Shown here in pieces: positions 48,401-56,561 of a stretch of 64,000 nucleotides of DNA (its first letter is position 1; every line of letters starts with the position of its first letter). A program made the translations under genes and the position numbers. This stretch comes from a virus: IMG/VR virus record IMGVR_UViG_3300009034_000033, positions 1 to 64,000 of that record, one strand, 5' to 3'. The notes beneath the pieces were generated by a model. The model was given only the letters and a program-made list of their open reading frames with translations. It was not told where the DNA came from and made no database searches.

Positions 48401-48881
48401 TTTCAATCGATCCGGCTAAAGCCATACCCACATATTTGGCAGAAGTAGCATAATCCATGTGTTTAGCAGCGGCTAAATCATAGACTGTCATGACATATTC
48501 CATACTTTGACCTAAATCGCCGGTATAAGTGGTCAAATCCTGAAGGACATAAGCTGTTTCAACATCTCCGTAACGAGTTAAAGCTTGGAGCTCGTCAGCG
48601 AGACCTTTTACATCATCTCTAACTGAAATCCAAGAAGTTCCCGTTCTTTCGACTTGATCCGCCAAAAGATCGAAAGTTTCTTGTTGTTTTGCAGCTTCGA
48701 AAGCCAGTTTTGTAAATGCCCCAATCGCTATTCCAGCAGAAGCTGCGAGTCCAGCTCCAGCTATAGCTACAGTCCTAGCCATTGCAGAAAAAATTCCAGA
48801 AGTAGAAGAAGACAACTTTCTAAAAACTCCAGTCGCTCTATCTACCCCTCTTATTAAAATCGCGACTTCAGGATTTGGCAT
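45498..48881 (-). CDS. Tape measure protein
   Basis: 1127 residues. The N-terminal part has the usual tape-measure helical domain (GVDRATGVFRKLSSSTSGIF), a hydrophobic region (about 355-420, GLALAAGGLLITGLVLL), then long charged coiled coils. At about 1.5 angstrom per residue a tail near 170 nm is expected, fitting a siphovirus. Small tail genes and the tail tube lie upstream. Confidence 0.88.
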   Translation of the reverse strand: MPNPEVAILIRGVDRATGVFRKLSSSTSGIFSAMARTVAIAGAGLAASAGIAIGAFTKLAFEAAKQQETFDLLADQVERTGTSWISVRDDVKGLADELQALTRYGDVETAYVLQDLTTYTGDLGQSMEYVMTVYDLAAAKHMDYATSAKYVGMALAGSIEMLGRYIPELRASSGLVDKNATASEKAAVAMELLNTKFGGAAQAQLRNFMGYWIQMKNYMGDLREAIGDLVIPMFEDLFQTITAEMSRAITVIESGRFDYIFEGWGEAAKAMIMRISEALAVVGPFILEEFGRMGDIVARFFQTLDVETIRIWTEKMVSFGKTLASVTFRVAEFTLEHGKMILALAGLMILGSLATQIITFTQAIAGAAIAIKGFALAHTTLMAAMGPVGLALAAGGLLITGLVLLKKQMKGAADETRKFREEMAQLEIEKVTEGLTEEKDAVRALIGAEISHIRIIASHRKRLIGLIEARKEGTITSKEYRREQYYLLKQMRIHVDRVKNLREEIDRLSAATKEQPFIGPPTPPPPPPEEVVPKEIIQLREALNMELERLTLSEIEFEKAELRRWTAEKLEMAKDDAEATVAIREIERLKLEGINAKYAQNFFANSRARLKAILQESLETMKIRMRANIALLRAQGKETEAFKKETELRRLENVGLYGDLAIAQSIYAAEMDQFRAAELSKDEATNLEKLNLKKSLEIKILEAEGNRREAALKGLEMEIEQWETRGAEGIALEDYRRARQKAINEFYDKEETKAAQVKIDKIQSAEESLRNTLATIRMDDFEKAMFAIDQEIARYEEMGVNKVLLEDMRRVQTEEIKQAEVERIIELEEAKISEMQNLFSGYAGLVIDLGEDIFSSQEGGWLRAIASIIRWGSKLLSQYLLTQAFEKTRQKGFVETASLEARLHGQKMARMAAEFALQGDLVRAGIAGAKSLLGFAEAGALMVEAEALGKQAKTLTVAAVAAEAAGEIAAGLVGNAAKEQREAAKESERFRKEKARAEKKIQADIISFERGRAGLETQRLQEQIKEYRQLGIETGLLERWQTAREAEVAEMAGATRMQPAPPQFPETIPAPASAAPMFQDRLGAQVIINQTINIDGWINTADREHLLKLGEKMVPYNEQIEKQWRTG

Positions 48882-48885
48882 TTTG

Positions 48886-49185
48886 TTATCCCCTACGTCT
48901 AAAGAATCCTCTTCTTTTTCCTTTTCCTTGGCTTTCTATATCCCTTTTCGCCTTTTCTTGTTTTTGATTTAACCAAGCATTTCTTTCTTCTGATACTATT
49001 TCAAGATACCTCATAATAACTTCCGGTTGTTGATCAATTCCACCAGAACAAGGTAACTCTATCTCTTTTGCTAAAAGACATCTATTATATAATTTTACAA
49101 CTAGTTGGATCCAACGTGGAATTTCATCTAAACCCTTTAACTTCAAGCCGCGAGAAGCTTCTGATTGTATCAAATACATTCTCAC
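48886..49185 (-). CDS. Candidate tail assembly chaperone 2
   Basis: 99 residues from a GTG, basic at the C-terminus (KGKRRGFFRRRG). It lies between the 49194 gene and the tape measure, where siphoviruses encode the second chaperone, often by a -1 frameshift. The frame is open about 40 nt into the end of the upstream gene, but I see no slippery heptamer there. Reinitiation at the TGA/GTG junction is as likely. Confidence 0.5.
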   Translation of the reverse strand: MRMYLIQSEASRGLKLKGLDEIPRWIQLVVKLYNRCLLAKEIELPCSGGIDQQPEVIMRYLEIVSEERNAWLNQKQEKAKRDIESQGKGKRRGFFRRRG

Positions 49186-49193
49186 GGCTTCTC

Positions 49194-49613
49194 TCAGTCC
49201 AATTCCTGCTCCTCGGTCAAAATATTCATATCATTGATTTTATTAAGGATTCTTTTTTGAACCCAAGGAGACAATCGTCTGAGGGCTTTAAGAGTAGGTT
49301 TAACTGGATTTCCATTATCTTCCACATTATCCCATTTCTTAACTGCAGCTTCTAGTTTTCTTTCGGCTGCTATTCCAGCCCTAAGGACTGAAGTTCCGTC
49401 TTTAGAAAAAGAGTAAATTTCATCTCTGATCCGATTTACAGTATCAGAAGGAAGATAAGCAAGATATATTGTCATCTTTTCTGCTGCTTCCTCTTCTACC
49501 GGAAGACCTTTAGAATCCGTTTCAACTGGTCTCCCAGTGGAAGGATCGAAATAAATATCTAAAGGGACTAAATCAGATTCAGAAGGTTCCTCAGCTAAAA
49601 GTTTGAACGGCAT
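49194..49613 (-). CDS. Candidate tail assembly chaperone 1
   Basis: 139 residues, acidic N-terminus and helical C-terminus (WVQKRILNKINDMNIL). Position after the tail tube and before the tape measure is that of gpG-type chaperones. No sequence motif confirms it. Confidence 0.5.
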   Translation of the reverse strand: MPFKLLAEEPSESDLVPLDIYFDPSTGRPVETDSKGLPVEEEAAEKMTIYLAYLPSDTVNRIRDEIYSFSKDGTSVLRAGIAAERKLEAAVKKWDNVEDNGNPVKPTLKALRRLSPWVQKRILNKINDMNILTEEQELD

Positions 49614-49647
49614 AATATTCTCCTTTCCCTTTTAATTTCAGTTATTC

Positions 49648-50625
49648 CTAATATGACGCTATATCATTATCATAAACAACTGAAACTACTTTTGAATCAG
49701 TAGAATAGTACAATGCTTCAAAGGCAACGGTGTAAACTGCTCTTTCACTTGCTCCTGAAATTTCAGGTAGCGGAAGAGAAGTTATTCGAGCATTTGGAAC
49801 ATCTATCTCTAGTCGATAAAAAGCAGTGCCCATTGAATCACCAAGCCAAACTGCTCTAATATCCAATTGTTGATTGGCAACGAAGCTATTATATTCAGCC
49901 AAACTCTCAAATTCTCTGTCAAATTCTCCAGTTACAAGAAGTCTTCCAACTGGAAGATCAGCAATATAGAGAGATGAGTTGGCAGTAACTTTATCCGTTA
50001 CCAAATCATTGCTGATTACAAATTGGATTCTTTCCAAGTCTGGATCATAGACAGGAGTTGCGGCATTTAGCCCTATATATGCAGAGAGTTGGTGGAACAT
50101 GAAAGGATCATATTCAAATTCTGCAAGACTTGGAGCAAGAGCAGCTTGATCATCTTCTTTCTGAGCAAATCCTTCTGGCGTTGCTATCAAAGCTTCTCGA
50201 GGACCGTTTGCCAAAGTAAGCGAGTTTATTCTCGCTCCAACATATCTCTTGGTAGGATTAGCACTGACATTCCTATCCAGAGATAAGGAGAATGATGGCA
50301 AAGTAGAAACATGAGAAAAAGTGTGTCTTTTTTCGCCCGATCCACCATCTGGATGATTGATAGTAGAGACAGCCCCCAAAGCCCATTTGAGAATTTCGCC
50401 AAAATTTCTTCCTTCCACCCACTGTTCCCAATCAAAGGTATAATCAAGACCAGTTAAAGGACTTCTATATCTCCATCTTTGTCCAGTGGCTCGATCATCA
50501 TCAACTTTAGTGGGAGTGGTAGGAGAACCAGCTCTCAAAGGCGCAATATATCGAGTTGGAGCAACTCCGACTCCATATTGACTTTCTTCTCCTACGCCTA
50601 AAGCTCCTTCCCATTGCATACCCAT
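49648..50625 (-). CDS. Major tail tube protein
   Basis: 325 residues. A beta-rich sequence with GVGEESQYGVGVAPTRYI at the start and VAFEALYYST near the end, typical of siphovirus tail-tube subunits. Between tail completion genes and chaperones, the expected place. The length would leave room for an extra surface domain. Confidence 0.7.
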   Translation of the reverse strand: MGMQWEGALGVGEESQYGVGVAPTRYIAPLRAGSPTTPTKVDDDRATGQRWRYRSPLTGLDYTFDWEQWVEGRNFGEILKWALGAVSTINHPDGGSGEKRHTFSHVSTLPSFSLSLDRNVSANPTKRYVGARINSLTLANGPREALIATPEGFAQKEDDQAALAPSLAEFEYDPFMFHQLSAYIGLNAATPVYDPDLERIQFVISNDLVTDKVTANSSLYIADLPVGRLLVTGEFDREFESLAEYNSFVANQQLDIRAVWLGDSMGTAFYRLEIDVPNARITSLPLPEISGASERAVYTVAFEALYYSTDSKVVSVVYDNDIASY

Positions 50626-50643
50626 TATAAAAAACCCCCTTCA

Positions 50644-51108
50644 CTAAGCTTGTCTTCCCTTTACCTTAATTAAAATAGGAATATTTACACCATAACAAAA
50701 TTCTTGGTCTCCCCCGAATTCTAAAGTAGCATATTCTATAGCGCCATCATAGAAAACATCATAACCTAAAGCTGCGATCCCATCGTCTTCTTCGATGATA
50801 ATCGCCACTTCGTCAGCTAGATTAGAGGCATTTACGAAACTTTCCCATATATCTCCCGTATATTCAAAACAGCCTATCAGAAGATGGAAAATTCGATCGG
50901 TAGCTATTACTTTTCTTTTACTAGCCCTCATATATTCCCGATCCTCGGTACTAGCTCGAATTATGATGCAAGGAAACTCGATCAATTGAGGAGAAACTCC
51001 CCCCTTATATATTTTCTCAACTGTTGCAAGACTTCCACCTGCCCCCATATATGTCTCAAAAATAGTTTCTAAAGAATTGACAGCTTCAACCATTGTAAGA
51101 ACAGACAT
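50644..51108 (-). CDS. Tail terminator-like protein
   Basis: 154 residues, alpha/beta. Its position just before the tail tube fits a tail terminator or completion protein. Weak evidence from sequence itself. Confidence 0.5.
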   Translation of the reverse strand: MSVLTMVEAVNSLETIFETYMGAGGSLATVEKIYKGGVSPQLIEFPCIIIRASTEDREYMRASKRKVIATDRIFHLLIGCFEYTGDIWESFVNASNLADEVAIIIEEDDGIAALGYDVFYDGAIEYATLEFGGDQEFCYGVNIPILIKVKGRQA

Positions 51109-51109
51109 T

Positions 51110-51649
51110 TCAGTCTCCTATAATATGATTTTTGAAAACTCTCTTTATTTCTTCCACATCTTCTTTTTGAAACAAAAGAAAAGGTCGAGCAGGAATGCCA
51201 GGGTGACTGACTCTGCTTCTATATAAAGGACCATCAGTAGTTATAAATCTCAAAACTCTTGCTCTTTTAGGAGTTATAATACTCGGAGAAGTTCCCGCTT
51301 GATGAGTTGCTGCATAAACAAGAGCTGATCCCATTTTAAGAGAATTCCTACTTAAGGTATAAACACTACCTTTTCCTGTTGTGCTTAATGTCGAAAGTTT
51401 TAACATGCCAGATTTTTGTAAAGGATTTCGGTTCCCTCCGCCTCTTTTAGCAATTGTATTGGGCGCAAGAGGATTCCAACGAGGCCTTCCTCGCGCTCTA
51501 AAATTCCTGTCTATAGATCTTATCATCCAAACTCCACTTTTTTTGAGAGCAGGACGCAAATCTTTCCCTTTTAATTCAGCAATTCTAAGAAAATGTTGCA
51601 ATTGTTTATCGTCTATTGTCACTTTCAAATCTACTAAAGCTCCAGGCAT
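51110..51649 (-). CDS. Phage virion morphogenesis (tail completion) protein
   Basis: 179 residues from the ATG at 51649; the longer frame overlaps the epimerase gene. IDRNFRARGRPRWNPLAPNT, PLQKSGMLKLS, YAATHQAG and IPARPFLLF match the P2 gpS/Mu gpG-like tail-completion family. Confidence 0.72.
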   Translation of the reverse strand: MPGALVDLKVTIDDKQLQHFLRIAELKGKDLRPALKKSGVWMIRSIDRNFRARGRPRWNPLAPNTIAKRGGGNRNPLQKSGMLKLSTLSTTGKGSVYTLSRNSLKMGSALVYAATHQAGTSPSIITPKRARVLRFITTDGPLYRSRVSHPGIPARPFLLFQKEDVEEIKRVFKNHIIGD

Positions 51650-51677
51650 TGGTCTCTTTTTCTCCAAATAAAGAATC

Positions 51678-52634
51678 CTAATAAAATTTCCGATAAAATT
51701 CAATAGTGTCCGTTACTATTTTCATCAGATCAAACTGTGGTGCCCATTTAAGTCTCTCTTGAATTTTCCCTATATTGGGCAATTTATCAAAGGCTTCTGC
51801 ATAGAGTTTTCCAAATATTTCTTTTGGATTTACATAATCTATCTCAGATTCACTTTTGACTTTATTTTTTACCAAATGAGCCAGATCTCCAATTGTTATC
51901 ATATTCTCTATATTACCAATGTTCCAGATCTCATTTTTCTCTTCCGATCTAGCTATTTTCAAAATTCCATCTACAATATCTAAGACATGAGTAAAAGCTC
52001 GTTGCTGAGTACCTGAGCCAAAGACTGAGATAGGTTCATTTTTCAAAGCCGCAGTAACAAATCTTGGAAGAACAAAACCCCCATCAGGTTTTTGTCTAGG
52101 ACCAGCTATATTGAAAGGTCTTATAATATGGTATCTGAGTTCGCTTACTCTCGCTTTATTTATAGTCATTATCTCCGCTAAAAGTTTTCCTGCTCCATAT
52201 TCAGTTCTTATTTCTATTTGTCCAGGGATAATTTTACGTACATTTTCAGTAAAAATTCCATCTCGACCATAGACTTCAGAAGTGGATATTAGTATAAGAT
52301 CTGCATCTTTTTCCAAAGCAAAATCTATGACTGTTTTGGTATCTTTTATTATTTTATAGGCCATTTCACCAGCGTGAGCTAAAACTCCAGCAGGTCCTAC
52401 TGGAGAAGCTAAATGAAAGATCGTATCAAAATCACCAATTGCTCCAGTTGGAAGGAAACCCGCTAATGGACAAAGAGCAATTGAGCAATCACTATAATCT
52501 TCGAAAAAGTCTGGCTCAACGGCATTAGTAGAAAGATTGTCGATGATTCCGATTTGAGTTTCTTCTTCTAATAATCTTTCTGTTAAATGAGATCCAAGAA
52601 AACCTAAACCGCCTGTAATCAATGCTCTTGTCAT
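51678..52634 (-). CDS. NAD-dependent sugar epimerase/dehydratase
   Basis: 318 residues. GGLGFLGSHLTE is the Rossmann GxxGxxG motif. STSEVYG and YGAGKLLAE contain the catalytic Ser/Thr and YxxxK. PFNIAGPRQKPDGGFVLPRF is typical of UDP-glucuronate decarboxylases and dTDP-glucose dehydratases. It makes or converts a nucleotide sugar. HldD-like epimerase is possible but its usual motifs are not clear. Confidence 0.8.
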   Translation of the reverse strand: MTRALITGGLGFLGSHLTERLLEEETQIGIIDNLSTNAVEPDFFEDYSDCSIALCPLAGFLPTGAIGDFDTIFHLASPVGPAGVLAHAGEMAYKIIKDTKTVIDFALEKDADLILISTSEVYGRDGIFTENVRKIIPGQIEIRTEYGAGKLLAEIMTINKARVSELRYHIIRPFNIAGPRQKPDGGFVLPRFVTAALKNEPISVFGSGTQQRAFTHVLDIVDGILKIARSEEKNEIWNIGNIENMITIGDLAHLVKNKVKSESEIDYVNPKEIFGKLYAEAFDKLPNIGKIQERLKWAPQFDLMKIVTDTIEFYRKFY

Positions 52635-52644
52635 AATTATAACC

Positions 52645-53340
52645 TCAAAAATCTATATTCCATTTTTTCAAAAAATAATCTCTATTTAATTTAGCTTTTT
52701 CTATTTGACCAGGAATTCGGTGGCGAGTATTCGAAACTGCATGATCAAATCTTTTACCCCCATGTTCAATCACACAATTCTGAGCAATAGCAAATCTATA
52801 ATCCAATCTTTTAATCTTTTCACAGTAATCTCTATCTTCTCGGCCAATCACCCCTTTCCGATAAGCTATATCCATAAAACCTACCTCGTTTATTACTCTT
52901 CTAGGTATATAAGTTCCACAACCCATTCCAATATCATTTCTGGTAAATTTTATTTCTTCTCCAGTTTTATTTTCCGGATGTTGATCTCGATTCATTACAT
53001 TGGTTGAAATAGGAGCCAGAATTCCTATCTCTCTATGTTCTTGTATTATTGCATGCATTATTATGTCTATATCCTCAGTCACTATATAAATATCATCATT
53101 GAAAACGATTACATCGCTAGGAAAAGTATAGCCAAGACCACAATTGATAGCCATGCAAAAAGCAAAAGGCTGAGGGGCTGGGATATAAGTAAAATCATGG
53201 AAATCTTTTTTTATACTCTTCGATAAACCATCATCTACTACTAAAAGTGGAGAATATCGAACTTTCTCAAAATAAGATTCAGCGAAGATCTCAAAAATAT
53301 CATCGAATTTGGCTGTAACAATACACCAAACAGGAATCAT
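52645..53340 (-). CDS. GT2-like glycosyltransferase
   Basis: 231 residues. VIVFNDDIYI provides a DxD-like motif (NDD). GMGCGTYIPRRVINEVGFMD matches the acceptor region of rhamnosyltransferase-like GT2 enzymes, and GREDRDYCEKI supplies the ED motif. Four-base overlap with the upstream gene. Confidence 0.7.
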   Translation of the reverse strand: MIPVWCIVTAKFDDIFEIFAESYFEKVRYSPLLVVDDGLSKSIKKDFHDFTYIPAPQPFAFCMAINCGLGYTFPSDVIVFNDDIYIVTEDIDIIMHAIIQEHREIGILAPISTNVMNRDQHPENKTGEEIKFTRNDIGMGCGTYIPRRVINEVGFMDIAYRKGVIGREDRDYCEKIKRLDYRFAIAQNCVIEHGGKRFDHAVSNTRHRIPGQIEKAKLNRDYFLKKWNIDF

Positions 53341-54152
53341 TTTCTTGGTTTCCTTGGCTTGGTCCTGACAAGAACGCCTCCATTAAAAGTCGACAGAGGA
53401 TAACTATTCAATTCCTTGTCTAATTGAAAAGTATTTGTAGAAGAAAGAAAATCTTCAACTGATCCGAGTGGATCTGCTTTGAAATCCCAGTGTCTTTCTT
53501 TTTTGAATTCATCAGAAACTATTCTGCAATATGTATCACAGACAAGAAAGTAGGATCCTTTCATAATAAATCTTTCATAAATCTCCAACTCTTCTCTCAC
53601 ATAATCTCTGTCATGATCAGAATCCAAAAATACAACAACTCGCTTTCTGGAATCTATAGATTTTGACAGATGGTCGAGAATTTTAGGATCGGTAGACTCG
53701 CCATTGAGCATTATAATTTCAATGCCCCATTTCTGCATTGCCAAAGCTTTTGCTTGGATTCTTGGTCCTTGAGTTATTTCAGGATTGCTTTTATCTATTG
53801 TATAAATTTGCCCTTTTTTCCTTCCCAAATGATGAAGGAGTGAGGCTAGATAAAGAGAAGTTCCCCCAAACGCTGTGCCAGTCTCGATGATTATGTGTGG
53901 ATTGGCTTTAATTATAGCCTGTTGAATTAAGAAATAATCAATAGGAAATTGAACAGAAGAAATTCCATAAAATTTCTGCCACATCCATCTATGCCAAGAA
54001 GCTGCTTCAAGCCAAAGATTACTAAGTACGACTAAGGTCTCAGTATCGTCAATTCCAAAAGGAATTACCGCGCCTGATTCATCAATCTTATTTCCTTCTA
54101 TCGGTTGAGAAGTTTGTATAACTATATCTTGCACGTTAATGTCTCCTCTCAT
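53337..54152 (-). CDS. CmcI-like cephalosporin hydroxylase/methyltransferase family protein
   Basis: 271 residues. IIIETGTAFGGTSLYLASLL is SAM-binding motif I, IYTIDKSNPEI follows strand 2, and VVFLDSDHDRDYVREELEIY matches the CmcI/RmbI-type metal site. Related enzymes in sugar clusters O-methylate rhamnose or similar sugars. The gene has its own leader with a TATAAT and element E. Confidence 0.7.
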   Translation of the reverse strand: MRGDINVQDIVIQTSQPIEGNKIDESGAVIPFGIDDTETLVVLSNLWLEAASWHRWMWQKFYGISSVQFPIDYFLIQQAIIKANPHIIIETGTAFGGTSLYLASLLHHLGRKKGQIYTIDKSNPEITQGPRIQAKALAMQKWGIEIIMLNGESTDPKILDHLSKSIDSRKRVVVFLDSDHDRDYVREELEIYERFIMKGSYFLVCDTYCRIVSDEFKKERHWDFKADPLGSVEDFLSSTNTFQLDKELNSYPLSTFNGGVLVRTKPRKPRK

Positions 54153-54164
54153 TGTACTCTCTCA

Positions 54165-54205
54165 TGGTTCCACAGGATTTCATATTTGGCCCACAGAGGA
54201 CTTAT
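54165..54205 (-). repeat. Dispersed element E, diverged copy
   Basis: Minus strand: AAGTCCTCTGTGG, then GCCAAATATGAAATCC. It resembles the 11515 copy (GTCTGTGGATCAAATATGAA). It starts about three bases after a TATAAT at 54214-54209, which could be a promoter -10. Confidence 0.4.
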
Positions 54206-54249
54206 TTGATTATAGCTGATACATAATATCATTTGACGTCATTGAGATC

Positions 54250-55164
54250 CTATATTGGCCCAGATTTTAATTCTGTTTCTGGGGTTCGTCTTTTCCATCT
54301 ATCCGGAATAAAAGTTGGAAATTTATCTGGCCAATTCCAGATTTCTTCCACCGATTTTCCAAACCAAGGATGCGTTCTAATTTCAATTGGATGATCTTCA
54401 GGCATCATTTTTACCATTCGATCGAAAGGATATTTTGGAATCTGATCTCGATACTCTTCTAAAACAGGGGGAGCTAAGACTTTGTATTTGATATTAGGTC
54501 TTTTATTAGGAAAAAACCAATTCAATTGTCTTACTGTAAAAATTCTCTTTACATAAGTTCGATACCATGTACTGACATAACCATAATGATAAAAAGGGAT
54601 TCCAGTTCTTTTCGAAGTAAAGATTCTGTGAATTTCTTGGCCTCTCAGCATTGGGAAAATATGCCAATTAGAATATGTCAATTCTGGATGATTTTTATAG
54701 AGTCTCAAAGTAAAATTACCATGAGCATCAGTATATCTGTAGTCAAAAGATCCCTTGAAAAGATAGTGTTGGAGTTCTATGACAGAAAATTCCGGTAAAA
54801 TATCAGCAATTTTCTTAAAATCTTCCAGATCTATGAATTCGTCGTGATCTCTTATTACTATGACTTCGCTGTCTTTCAATAACTCAAGTCCTTTTTGTCT
54901 TAATTCCCTTTTGTCTTTGACTTTGCCAAGAGGATAATATTTTATAATTCCTAAAGGATCAGGAAATGAATCAATCACTTCTTTGGTTCCATCAATAGAT
55001 AACCCATCTTCGGTAGAAATCTGTGGATCGGAAAAAGAATCTGCTCCTTCTACTATAGCAATTTTAGAGCCAGGAAAAGCTTCAGCTAAACTATAAGTAT
55101 TTAGAAGAGAATACCAAAGATAATCCCCTCCATTTAGAACAATTGACATAAAACCGAAAATCAT
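54250..55164 (-). CDS. GT2-like glycosyltransferase paralogue (short)
   Basis: 304 residues. SIVLNGGDYLWYSLLNTYSL, GLSIDGTKEVIDSF and IRDHDEFIDLEDF follow the scheme of family-2 transferases (nucleotide-binding strand, DGT motif, acidic metal-binding motif). The next gene upstream has the same domain with 35-40 percent similarity by eye. Target unknown. Confidence 0.65.
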   Translation of the reverse strand: MIFGFMSIVLNGGDYLWYSLLNTYSLAEAFPGSKIAIVEGADSFSDPQISTEDGLSIDGTKEVIDSFPDPLGIIKYYPLGKVKDKRELRQKGLELLKDSEVIVIRDHDEFIDLEDFKKIADILPEFSVIELQHYLFKGSFDYRYTDAHGNFTLRLYKNHPELTYSNWHIFPMLRGQEIHRIFTSKRTGIPFYHYGYVSTWYRTYVKRIFTVRQLNWFFPNKRPNIKYKVLAPPVLEEYRDQIPKYPFDRMVKMMPEDHPIEIRTHPWFGKSVEEIWNWPDKFPTFIPDRWKRRTPETELKSGPI

Positions 55165-55171
55165 ATTTCAC

Positions 55172-56551
55172 CTAATCATTTCTTTTCAGAGCCTTCATCC
55201 ACAGATTAGTGCCCCTTGCCATTAGATTAACAACTTCTAGGTTATGATTAGAGACCAGATTTTTTATAGCTCCTTTGGAAGGAACCGAAAAATGTTGAAG
55301 AGGACTCCAAAGAAAATGTCTTTTATCTTGAGTCCAGGAAGCTTCAGGATCTGGCCACGTCATTATTAAAGCGCCTCCAGGTTTTAACCACAATGATAGA
55401 TTTTTTATAGCTTTTATAGGGTTTTTTACATGCTCAAAAGCATCTATTCCGAAGACAAGATCAAAGGAATTTTTTGGAAACCATGCTTCTTCAAGAGTAG
55501 CTCTAACCATTTTCAAACCTAATTTTCGACCATGTTGTACAGCAAAAAGGGAAGGATCTAATCCCCAACATTCATTTTCCGAATTCAAATGACTAAGGAC
55601 TAAACCAGGTCCAGAACCAAATTCTAAAATTCTAAGAGCTTGGAAACTATGGGTTAAGACCACTCCTTTGTCGCCTGTAAGAGTTAAAAAAGCAGGTTGA
55701 CTGTGTATAGCTTCTCTAGTTAAACCTGAAAAAGGATGATTTCGCATAATCTTTGGATGATATTCCAATGTAACAGGTTCTAAATCAGAGAAATGAAGTT
55801 TGGGGGAGATCTCGCCTCCTTGAAAAAATGGCTCTCTAGCTTCTATCCATTCTATTGGATCTACTACTTTCCAAGTTGGAATTTGCCTGATTGATCTATG
55901 ATACCAATTTTTCTCTTTGATTTCTCTCGTTCGATCTTTCTTAAATCGTCTTAAGGAACGAATAGAACCATATCTATAAATGGGTACATCCATTCTAAGG
56001 AAGGTGCCAGTTTCTCGGAATTTGCCGGTATCTACTACTTCAATAAATTTATGCCATTCAACAAAACCAATTCCACCTATATTCTTTATTATTTTTTCAG
56101 AATAAGAAGAAAAACTATCAGGAATTTTATATCCGAAATCACCCCAGAAATCGATATGTTTAAGATCAACGACATCTGTATTATTTATTCTTTGATCTAT
56201 TCGAAGAAAATCCTCCGGTTTTATAATTTCGTCTTCTTCTCTTAGAAAGATATAATCCATGTCTCCTCGATGTTTTAGAAATTCATTTAATAAATGTCTT
56301 CTATCTCCAACCTTTCCTAACTTTACATGTTTAATTCTATCAGATTGAAAAGAATTTATTATAGCTCCAGTACCATCCACTGACAAACCATTCTTTAATT
56401 CAGATTGATCATAGAAATTATCGCTACCCTCTATCACTATAATCTCAGATCCATCAGCTAAATTGCAGAGATCTAAGGTATTGAGAAGAGAATACCAAAG
56501 ATAATATCCACCATTAAGTACAACATAACAAAAAGAATAAGTATGTCTCAT
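55172..56551 (-). CDS. GT2-like domain fused to a SAM methyltransferase
   Basis: 459 residues from the ATG with GAGGAAAA upstream. Residues 1-290 parallel the 54250 protein (VVLNGGYYLWYSLLNTL, GLSVDGTGAIINSF, LREEDEIIKPEDF). From about 310 a class I methyltransferase follows: RILEFGSGPGLVLSHL, CWGLDPS, FDLVFGIDAFEHVKNP, LKPGGALIMTWP. The methyltransferase lacks the zinc ribbon usual in its family; a ribbon of that kind ends the upstream GT9 gene. Confidence 0.75.
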   Translation of the reverse strand: MRHTYSFCYVVLNGGYYLWYSLLNTLDLCNLADGSEIIVIEGSDNFYDQSELKNGLSVDGTGAIINSFQSDRIKHVKLGKVGDRRHLLNEFLKHRGDMDYIFLREEDEIIKPEDFLRIDQRINNTDVVDLKHIDFWGDFGYKIPDSFSSYSEKIIKNIGGIGFVEWHKFIEVVDTGKFRETGTFLRMDVPIYRYGSIRSLRRFKKDRTREIKEKNWYHRSIRQIPTWKVVDPIEWIEAREPFFQGGEISPKLHFSDLEPVTLEYHPKIMRNHPFSGLTREAIHSQPAFLTLTGDKGVVLTHSFQALRILEFGSGPGLVLSHLNSENECWGLDPSLFAVQHGRKLGLKMVRATLEEAWFPKNSFDLVFGIDAFEHVKNPIKAIKNLSLWLKPGGALIMTWPDPEASWTQDKRHFLWSPLQHFSVPSKGAIKNLVSNHNLEVVNLMARGTNLWMKALKRND

Positions 56552-56561
56552 CAGATTTTCC

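Noticed and set aside
49240-49260. A-run as a -1 frameshift site for the tail chaperones
   Set aside because: Codons are CAA-AAA-AGA, and a -1 shift there meets TAA within three codons.
51678-52634. Assignment as HldD (ADP-heptose epimerase)
   Set aside because: The motifs fit UDP-glucuronate decarboxylase or dehydratase SDRs better, and no HldD-specific segment is visible.
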